Positions 59,130 through 64,000 of a stretch of 64,000 nucleotides of DNA are shown here, piece after piece (position 1 is the first letter of the stretch; the number at the start of each line of letters is the position of its first letter). Under the pieces are notes generated by a model. It was not told where the DNA came from and searched no databases. It was given only the letters and a program-made list of their open reading frames with translations. The position numbers and the translations under genes were made by a program. This DNA comes from Collimonas antrihumi (GTDB lineage: Bacteria > Pseudomonadota > Gammaproteobacteria > Burkholderiales > Burkholderiaceae_D), in assembly GCF_018304965.1 (NCBI RefSeq), contig NZ_JAGQED010000017.1:1-64000 (forward strand). The letters run 5' to 3'.

Positions 59130-60044
59130 TCAGCTTGAAACCTGCTCGTAGGTGAACGCCTTCGCCAGCGCCACCAGCAATTGCTCCAGCAGCAAGCCGA
59201 CCACGCCGATCACCACAATCGCGATGATGATATGCGGCACGTTGAGATTGTTCCATTCGTCCCAAACCCAGAAGCCGATGCCGACACCGCCGGTCAGCAT
59301 TTCAGCGGCGACGATCACCAGCCAGGCAGTGCCAATCGCCAGCCGCACCCCGGTCAGCATGTACGGTAGTACCGATGGAACAAGAATCTTGGTGATGATT
59401 TTCCATTCCGACAGATTCAACACGCGCGCCACATTCATGTAATCCTGCGGCACTCTTTGCACGCCAACCGCGGTGTTGATGATCATGGGCCAGATCGAGC
59501 AGATGAAGATGGACCAGATCGCTGCCGGATTGGCCGATTTGAACACCAGCAAGCCGATCGGCAGCCACGCCAGCGGCGATACCGGTTTCAGCAAACTGAT
59601 GACGGGACCGAACATGCTGGACAGGAATTTGAAACGGCCAATCATGAAGCCCAATGGAATCCCGACCAGCGCCGCCAGGCCGAAACCGACCGCGACTCTT
59701 TGCAGCGAAGCCAGGATATTCCAGCCGATGCCCTGGTCGTTGGGACTGGTCCGGTAGAACGGATCGGCAAACAGCTTGAGCGCCTCCTGCAAGGTCACCA
59801 TCGGCGTCGGGAACTGGCTGTTGTTCATTGCAATGATCTGCCAGACCAGCACCAGGAACGCCAGGCCGAGCAGCGGCGCAATGATTTGCATCAGCCAGGA
59901 CGGCATGCTGCTGCGGCGATTGGTCATTTTCAGGACTGGCCGAGGAGTGACGACAGCCGCTTCGGCCACGGCCTCTGCCGTAGCACTCTCCATTGTTGCC
60001 GCCTGACGATTTGCATTTGCCGCTGTGTCCATGATTGCGCTCAT
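59130..60044 (-). CDS. nrtB: Nitrate ABC transporter permease
   Basis: A membrane protein of 304 aa with about six transmembrane segments after a polar N-terminus of 50 residues that is rich in Ala and Thr. The EAA loop appears as [20 protein letters not shown] (about 200-219), typical of the NrtB/SsuC group. GGGAG lies upstream of the ATG. A ten-copy 9-bp repeat separates it from nrtA. Confidence 0.92.
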   Translation of the reverse strand: MSAIMDTAANANRQAATMESATAEAVAEAAVVTPRPVLKMTNRRSSMPSWLMQIIAPLLGLAFLVLVWQIIAMNNSQFPTPMVTLQEALKLFADPFYRTSPNDQGIGWNILASLQRVAVGFGLAALVGIPLGFMIGRFKFLSSMFGPVISLLKPVSPLAWLPIGLLVFKSANPAAIWSIFICSIWPMIINTAVGVQRVPQDYMNVARVLNLSEWKIITKILVPSVLPYMLTGVRLAIGTAWLVIVAAEMLTGGVGIGFWVWDEWNNLNVPHIIIAIVVIGVVGLLLEQLLVALAKAFTYEQVSS

Positions 60045-60065
60045 ATTGGCTCCCGAATAAATCGC

Positions 60066-60155
60066 GGTTCTGCTGGTTCTGCTGGTTCTGCTGGTTCTGC
60101 TGGTTCTGCTGGTTCTGCTGGTTCTGCTGGTTCTGCTGGTTCTGCTGGTTCTGCT
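60066..60155. repeat. Ten perfect copies of a 9-bp tandem repeat
   Basis: GGTTCTGCT (AGCAGAACC on the coding strand) repeats ten times without a single mismatch in the 147-base gap between the nrtA stop and the nrtB start. The array lies about 22 bases upstream of nrtB. Apparent ORFs made of repeated AEP or QNQ are read-through of the array and are not genes. Confidence 0.97.
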
Positions 60156-60191
60156 TTATCTGGATTGTCTGGATTGACGGTCTGGCTTGAT

Positions 60192-61472
60192 CTATGCGTG
60201 GATCTTGAAAGATGCGGCATAGGCTTTCGGATTCTTGCCGTCCCACACCGTGCCATCCATCAGTTTCGAAGTCCGCAACACATCTTTCGGCACCGGCGTT
60301 TTTGTCATCGCCGCCGCATCTTTGTAGAGATCGATCTGGCTGACAGACTTGGCTACCGCCAGGTAATCCGGATCGGTTTTCAACAAACCCCAGCGCCGGT
60401 GCTGCGTCATGAACCACATGCCATCTGACAGGTAAGGGAAATTCACCAGGCCGTCGTTGTAGAACTTCATGTAGTTCGGATCGTCCCAGGTCTTGCCCAG
60501 GCCGTTTTGATAGCGCCCCATGATGCGTTGGTCGATCACATCCTTGCTGGTGTTGACATAGGATTTATCGGCGATCGCTTCGGCCATCTTGTTCTTGTTG
60601 GCGAGCGACGCGTCAATCCACTTCCCTGCTTCCAGGACAGCCGCAATCAAGGCTCGGCAGGTGTTCGGATTCCTGGCGACAAAATCGGCGGTGGTGCCGA
60701 GCACTTTTTCCGGATGATCCTTCCAGATTTCCTGGGTGGTAATCGCGGTAATACCGACGCCATCGACAATCGCCCGATGGCCCCATGGCTCACCAACGCA
60801 AAAGCCATCCATATTGCCGACCCGCATATTGGCCACCATTTGCGGCGGCGGCACCGTAATCACCTTGGCATCCTTAAGCGGGTCGACGCCGTTGGCGGCC
60901 AGCCAGTAATACAGCCACATGGCATGCGTACCAGTCGGGAAGGTCTGGGCAAACGTGTATTCGCGCTTGTCGCTGGCCATCAGTTTGGCGAGCGACGCGC
61001 CATCCACTGCGCCCTTGTCAGCCAGTTTTTTCGACAGCGTAATAGCCTGGCCGTTGTTGTTGAGCCCCATCAGGATCGCCATGTCTTTTTTCTGGCCACC
61101 GATGCCCATCTGCACGCCGTAGATCAAACCCGACAGCACATGCGCAGCATCCAGCTCGCCGTTGGCCAGTTTGTCGCGCACGCCGGCCCATGAGGCTTCT
61201 TTGCTGAGGACGATCTTGATACCGTATTTTTTATCGAAGCCGAGCAGCGACGCCATCACTACCGATGCGCAATCCGTCAAGGGAATGAAGCCGATCTTGA
61301 CCTCGGTTTTTTCCGGCTTGTCCGAGCCTGCAGCCCACGCTCCGGTTGCCGTACCAGATAATCCCAACATGCTGGCTCCTGCCACGAGAGTTGTGGTTTG
61401 TAGTATTTGACGGCGCTTGCCGTCGACAGGCATGTTCAACGTGTCTGACGACAATGCATTTTTTGATTCCAT
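60192..61472 (-). CDS. nrtA: Nitrate ABC transporter substrate-binding protein
   Basis: A protein of 426 aa. A twin-arginine-type signal is visible at about residues 19-48 (KRRQILQTTTLVAGAS, ending ...TGAWAAG), so it is probably exported to the periplasm. The mature part starts VKIGFIPLTDCASVVMA and has the NrtA features MRVGNMDGFCVGEPWGHRA. It resembles NrtA/NasF and also the cytoplasmic sensor NasS, but the signal peptide favours NrtA. GGAG lies upstream of the ATG. Its leader carries an ANTAR-type antitermination system. Confidence 0.92.
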   Translation of the reverse strand: MESKNALSSDTLNMPVDGKRRQILQTTTLVAGASMLGLSGTATGAWAAGSDKPEKTEVKIGFIPLTDCASVVMASLLGFDKKYGIKIVLSKEASWAGVRDKLANGELDAAHVLSGLIYGVQMGIGGQKKDMAILMGLNNNGQAITLSKKLADKGAVDGASLAKLMASDKREYTFAQTFPTGTHAMWLYYWLAANGVDPLKDAKVITVPPPQMVANMRVGNMDGFCVGEPWGHRAIVDGVGITAITTQEIWKDHPEKVLGTTADFVARNPNTCRALIAAVLEAGKWIDASLANKNKMAEAIADKSYVNTSKDVIDQRIMGRYQNGLGKTWDDPNYMKFYNDGLVNFPYLSDGMWFMTQHRRWGLLKTDPDYLAVAKSVSQIDLYKDAAAMTKTPVPKDVLRTSKLMDGTVWDGKNPKAYAASFKIHA

Positions 61473-61499
61473 CGCATGGCTCCACAGTGTTTCGGCAAC

Positions 61500-61548
61500 A
61501 AAAAAGGCGTCGTCCCGCGATGCACAAGTCATGCGGAAAGACACCTTT
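61500..61548 (-). terminator. Leader terminator of nrtA
   Basis: On the minus strand AAAGGTGTC (61540-61548) pairs with GACGCCTTT (61503-61511, one G-T pair), with an inner CCGC/GCGG stem (61533-61536 with 61515-61518), followed by a T-run. The 5' arm is the 3' half of hairpin P2, so the two structures exclude each other. It ends about 28 bases before the nrtA start. Confidence 0.7.
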
Positions 61549-61604
61549 GTCTTATGTGGAAAAGACCGCCGTTAGCCGATTCCAACAGCGCCAGCATTGG
61601 CGCT
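61538..61604 (-). promoter_or_regulatory. ANTAR-target leader hairpins P1 and P2
   Basis: P1 (61587-61604) is stem AGCGCC/GGCGCT with hexaloop AAUGCU. P2 (61538-61553) is stem AAGAC/GUCUU with hexaloop AAAGGU. Both loops obey the ANTAR rule, A at position 1 and G at position 4. A 33-base linker joins them. ANTAR proteins stabilise this pair and prevent formation of the terminator at 61500-61548. Confidence 0.75.
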
Positions 61605-61615
61605 TGAAATTGACT

Positions 61616-61633
61616 ATGCAAACCACGTGCCAG
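61616..61633 (-). promoter_or_regulatory. Sigma-54 promoter of nrtA
   Basis: TGGCACG-TGGT-TTGCA on the minus strand (-24 element 61627-61632, -12 element 61617-61621) matches the sigma-54 consensus TGGCACG-N4-TTGCW fully, with GG and GC 10 bases apart. Transcription would start near 61606, at the foot of hairpin P1. Confidence 0.85.
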
Positions 61634-61667
61634 GAATTTTTATTAGAGGAAACGGCGATCCACGCCT

Positions 61668-61836
61668 CAATGCCGCTCAGTTAAGTGATATGACGTGGCC
61701 AGCCGCCACGGCGGCTCCGTCATCCCCGCGAACGCGGGGATCCAAATTACCGAGTGAAACAATGAAAATGGATTCCCGCGTTCGCGGGAACGACGCATGA
61801 GGGGGATATCTCTGGCGTCTTAACTGAACGGCATTA
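61668..61836. mobile_element. IS4-like MITE with flanking direct repeat
   Basis: Terminal inverted repeats AATGCCGCTCAGTTAAG (61669-61685) and CTTAACTGAACGGCATT (61819-61835) agree at 16 of 17 positions and resemble the ends of IS4. Flanking CGATCCACGCCT (61656-61667) and CGATCCGCGCCT (61837-61848) look like a 12-bp target duplication (11/12), the length IS4 makes. Inside is a pair of CCCGCGAACGCGGG palindromic arms (61719-61794). There is no transposase. A partial copy lies at 124-232. Confidence 0.8.
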
Positions 61837-61867
61837 CGATCCGCGCCTGCTTTTTGCTCAAAAAAGC

Positions 61868-61884
61868 GCACCTGCCTTGTGCAT
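61868..61884. promoter_or_regulatory. NtrC-like enhancer site
   Basis: CGCACCTGCCTTGTGCA contains the NtrC core GCAC-N7-GTGC with correct spacing. Its centre is 270 bases upstream of the predicted nrtA start; without the MITE and one copy of the direct repeat it would be about 89 bases upstream. Confidence 0.5.
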
Positions 61885-61957
61885 TGCACCAAACAGGCTC
61901 GCAACTATTGGGCGTTCCTGCTTGACGGCTTGGACAGTTTGAGAGGTTCGGGCCGGA

Positions 61958-62578
61958 TCAACCCAGCAAATCGGCTGCATCGATAATGCGCTGCGCGACT
62001 TCGGATAATTTGAGGTTTTTGTCCATCGCCAGCCGGCGCAGCTTTTGATAAGCCTCCTGCTCGCTCAGCTTGTGATGCTCCATCAGCAAGCCTTTGGCCC
62101 GCTCCAGCACTTTGCGCTCGGCCAGCTTCAGCTTGGTGTCGGACAACTCCGCCAACAGCTTCTGCTCTTGCCGGAAGCGCGCCAATGCCACCTCCAGCAC
62201 CGGCTTGATACGGGCGGTTTGCAACCCGGCCACGATGTAGGCGGAGACGCCGGCCGCCATTGCTGCATCCATGCTGGAGGTTTTGGCATCTTCGGTGAAC
62301 AGGACGATGGGACGGCGCGCGTCGCGGGTTGCGACCACCACATGCTCCAGCACGTCGCGGGCATCGGATTCGGCGTCGACAATGATCATGTCTGGCTGTA
62401 GCTGGGCAATTCTTTCGGGCAGATAGAGATCTGCAGGAAGCGAGGCGATGATGTTATAGCCGGCTTCCAGCAAGCCGATGCGCAAAGCCTTGCCGCGCGC
62501 CGCTTGCGCTTCGAACGCAGGGTCGTCGTCGCCCTCGATGGCGACCGGATTGACAACAACTATACGTAGACTTTGCAT
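61958..62578 (-). CDS. nasT: NasT-like ANTAR antiterminator
   Basis: A protein of 206 aa. The N-terminal part (about 1-125) is a receiver-like domain with IVDAESD at the phosphorylation-site position. The C-terminal ANTAR RNA-binding domain (about 145-200) has the typical pattern ERAKGLLMEHHKLSEQEAYQKLRRLAMD. NasT proteins bind two hexaloop hairpins in nitrate-operon leaders and prevent termination; such hairpins lie upstream of nrtA. The usual partner NasS is not in the window. Start at 62578 from the family N-terminus. Confidence 0.9.
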   Translation of the reverse strand: MQSLRIVVVNPVAIEGDDDPAFEAQAARGKALRIGLLEAGYNIIASLPADLYLPERIAQLQPDMIIVDAESDARDVLEHVVVATRDARRPIVLFTEDAKTSSMDAAMAAGVSAYIVAGLQTARIKPVLEVALARFRQEQKLLAELSDTKLKLAERKVLERAKGLLMEHHKLSEQEAYQKLRRLAMDKNLKLSEVAQRIIDAADLLG

Positions 62579-62700
62579 GCTTGAAACCCGCGTCCGGAGA
62601 CGAATCTGTGAGCTACGGTTAGACAAGATGGCAAGAGAATTTATCCATCTCCGACTAACGGGTAAGCAAAAATCGCACCATGACGATGCGAAAGCGGGAT

Positions 62701-62724
62701 ACAAGTGCGCTTAAGCGCATTTGT
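62701..62724. repeat. 24-bp palindrome between pyrC and nasT
   Basis: ACAAGTGCGCTT is followed directly by AAGCGCATTTGT, a 12-bp inverted repeat with one mismatch and no spacer. It is 30 bases after the pyrC stop and 123 bases upstream of nasT. It lacks a T-tract, so a dimer operator for nasT or a 3' hairpin of pyrC are both possible. Confidence 0.6.
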
Positions 62725-62753
62725 ATGCATCCGAATATAGCCTTATTGCAACC

Positions 62754-63788
62754 TTATGCCATCTGCCAATCTATCGTCTCGCCGCCGTTCAACGGCACCA
62801 GCGTGGTATCTCCCAGCGGCAGTTCAGCCGGCAGCGTCCAGGCCTGGCGCTTCAAGGTGATGGTGCCTTGATTGCGCGGCAGATTGTAGAAAGCCGGACC
62901 ATTAAAGCTGGCGAATGCTTCCAGCTGATCCAGCGCGCCTGCCTGATCGAAGGCCTGTGCATACAACTCCATCGCATGCAGCGCGGTATAGCAGCCGGCG
63001 CAGCCGCAGGCATGTTCTTTCAAACCCTTTGGATGCGGCGCCGAATCGGTGCCGAGGAAGAATCGTGTGCTGCCGGAAGTCGCTGCGCGCACCAGTGCCT
63101 GGCGATGCTCTTCGCGCTTCAAGACCGGCAGGCAGTAGTAATGCGGCCGTATCCCGCCTTTGAAGATCTCGTTGCGGTTGTACAGCAGGTGATGCGCAGT
63201 AACGGTAGCCGCCACCGGTCCCTCGGCGCTCTCCACGTATTGTGCGGCGTCCTTGGTGGTGATGTGTTCGAACACAACTTTCAGTTCCGGCATGTCGCGT
63301 CGCAGCGGTTGCATCACACGATCGATGAAAACGGCTTCGCGATCGAAAATGTCGATCGCCGGATCGGTCACTTCACCGTGCACCAGGAAGGGCATGCCGA
63401 GCTGCTGCATGGTTTCCAGCGTCTTGTAGCACTTGGTCAGATCGGTCACGCCGGCGTCGGAATTGGTGGTAGCGCCGGCCGGATACAACTTTACCGCATG
63501 GATGAAACCACTATCCTTGGCGCGGCGGATTTCGTCGGGCGGCGTATTGTTGGTCAGGTACAGCGTCATCAATGGCTCGAACGCCAAGCCAGCCGGCAAG
63601 GCCGCCAGGATGCGATCGCGGTAGGCAGCTGCTTGCGCGGTGGTCGTCACCGGCGGCTTCAGGTTCGGCATCACGATGGCGCGGGCAAACTGGCGTGCGC
63701 TATGCGGCAAAACGCTGGCAAGTGCAACACCGTCGCGCAGGTGCAAGTGCCAGTCGTCGGGGCGGGTGATGGTAAGGGTATCGGTCAT
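62754..63788 (-). CDS. pyrC: Dihydroorotase (class II)
   Basis: A zinc amidohydrolase of 344 aa, third step of pyrimidine synthesis. The metal-binding [10 protein letters not shown] is near the N-terminus (about 11-20), PNLKPPVTT follows, then [17 protein letters not shown] (His ligand) and [14 protein letters not shown] (the metal-binding Asp). The start at 63788 matches E. coli-type PyrC. Confidence 0.96.
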   Translation of the reverse strand: MTDTLTITRPDDWHLHLRDGVALASVLPHSARQFARAIVMPNLKPPVTTTAQAAAYRDRILAALPAGLAFEPLMTLYLTNNTPPDEIRRAKDSGFIHAVKLYPAGATTNSDAGVTDLTKCYKTLETMQQLGMPFLVHGEVTDPAIDIFDREAVFIDRVMQPLRRDMPELKVVFEHITTKDAAQYVESAEGPVAATVTAHHLLYNRNEIFKGGIRPHYYCLPVLKREEHRQALVRAATSGSTRFFLGTDSAPHPKGLKEHACGCAGCYTALHAMELYAQAFDQAGALDQLEAFASFNGPAFYNLPRNQGTITLKRQAWTLPAELPLGDTTLVPLNGGETIDWQMA

Positions 63789-63858
63789 GTCTGGATTTGG
63801 CTTAAGGCTAAACAAATGAGGTTTGATGGATTCTGTGACGCCATTTTACCGCAGCGCA

Positions 63859-63886
63859 GTAGGGTGGGCATGAATGCCCACCCTAC
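63859..63886. repeat. GTAG-type REP palindrome upstream of pyrC
   Basis: GTAGGGTGGGCAT (63859-63871) and ATGCCCACCCTAC (63874-63886) form a perfect 13-bp stem with a 2-base centre. Confidence 0.88.
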
Positions 63887-63907
63887 GTGAGATTTGCACA
63901 CGCATAC

Positions 63908-63940
63908 AAAAAAGCCGCCTGGATATTATCCGAAGCGGCT
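63908..63940 (-). terminator. Intrinsic terminator of the partial ABC gene
   Basis: AGCCGC (63913-63918) pairs with GCGGCT (63935-63940), with an inner GGAT/ATCC pairing; on the minus strand it is followed by TTTTTTG. Confidence 0.8.
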
Positions 63941-63964
63941 TCTTGCTCTGCAAAAATACACTGA

Positions 63965-64000
63965 TCAGTGAATGATTTTCGCCAGGAAATCGCGGGCGCG
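63965..64000 (-). CDS. C-terminus of an ABC transporter ATP-binding protein (partial)
   Basis: The last 11 codons and a TGA stop read RARDFLAKIIH. This ending is typical of amino-acid ABC transporter ATPases of the GltL/GlnQ group (...FLxKILH), but 11 residues cannot settle the identity. A terminator follows 25 bases later. The rest lies beyond the window. Confidence 0.5.
   Translation of the reverse strand, partial: RARDFLAKIIH

Larger units (their letters stand above)
61473..61957. other. Control region between nasT and nrtA
   Basis: This 485-base gap has no gene. From nasT toward nrtA it holds an NtrC-like site, an IS4-like MITE, a sigma-54 promoter and a leader with two hairpins and a terminator, listed one by one. 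The remaining piece 61885-61957 shows nothing clear. Confidence 0.8.

Noticed and set aside
60066-60155. CRISPR array
   Set aside because: Units are 9 bp with no spacers and there are no cas genes nearby.
60041-60256. Small open frame with repeated Ala-Glu-Pro
   Set aside because: Translation of the same repeat array; no ribosome site and no conserved flank.
59302-60417. Open frame with a long run of Gln-Asn-Gln
   Set aside because: The run is only the 9-bp repeat array read in one frame; the rest is out of frame with nrtA and nrtB.
60192-61472. Identification of the binding protein as the cytoplasmic sensor NasS
   Set aside because: A twin-arginine-type signal peptide is present and the gene is followed by its permease and ATPase, which fits NrtA.

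Overview
The window is chromosomal DNA of a betaproteobacterium, most likely a member of the Oxalobacteraceae (Burkholderiales; Collimonas/Herbaspirillum/Janthinobacterium-like). This is judged from protein resemblance and from gene order: a complete mraZ-to-ftsZ division/cell-wall cluster followed by peroxiredoxin, lpxC, a DUF721 gene, an M23 peptidase, secA, argJ, zapD, coaE and pilDCB. No search was run. Nearly all of the window is housekeeping sequence. There is no phage, plasmid, CRISPR array or intact transposase. The accessory interest lies in intergenic and regulatory DNA.

Layout. 1-5 kb: aqpZ (aquaporin), tex, ispB and a tRNA-Pro(CGG). 5-12 kb: a CNNM/CorC-type membrane protein, the type IV pilus genes pilB-pilC-pilD, coaE, zapD and yacG, all on +. 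12-21.4 kb, mostly on -: a Nudix hydrolase, a DUF815 ATPase, argJ, secA, an M23 peptidase, the divergent DUF721 gene (+), lpxC and a peroxiredoxin. 21.7-39 kb: the dcw cluster on -, transcribed mraZ-rsmH-ftsL-ftsI-murE-murF-mraY-murD-ftsW-murG-murC-ddl-ftsQ-ftsA-ftsZ. Many junctions overlap by 4 bases, and the cluster is driven by a promoter that carries a three-repeat MraZ operator. 39.5-48 kb on -: ruvC, purH, fis, dusB, a GGDEF protein with a ruined active-site motif, a histidine phosphatase, a YbhB protein, dtd and tyrS. 48-51 kb on +: an OapA/M23 peptidase and anmK. 51-57.4 kb, mostly on -: erpA, a bactofilin, a coiled-coil membrane protein, argC, rpsI, rplM, osmC (+), coq7 and a DUF3025 gene. 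57.4-62.6 kb on -: a nitrate uptake island, nasT / nrtA-nrtB-nrtD-cobA. The window ends with pyrC and the last codons of an ABC ATPase.

The most informative region is the control DNA of nrtA (61.5-61.9 kb). Reading toward nrtA it holds an NtrC-like site, a 169-bp IS4-like MITE with terminal inverted repeats and a flanking direct repeat, a near-perfect sigma-54 promoter, and a leader with two hexaloop hairpins that match the ANTAR target rule (A1, G4). The second hairpin is mutually exclusive with an intrinsic terminator just before the nrtA start. The adjacent gene encodes the ANTAR protein expected to act there. A perfect ten-copy 9-bp repeat separates nrtA from nrtB.

Other observations: many larger intergenic gaps carry imperfect tandem repeats with a unit of 9-13 bp, often exactly 12; a dispersed GTAG-type REP palindrome occurs at four loci; and an orphan promoter-terminator pair upstream of rplM suggests a roughly 105-nt small RNA.
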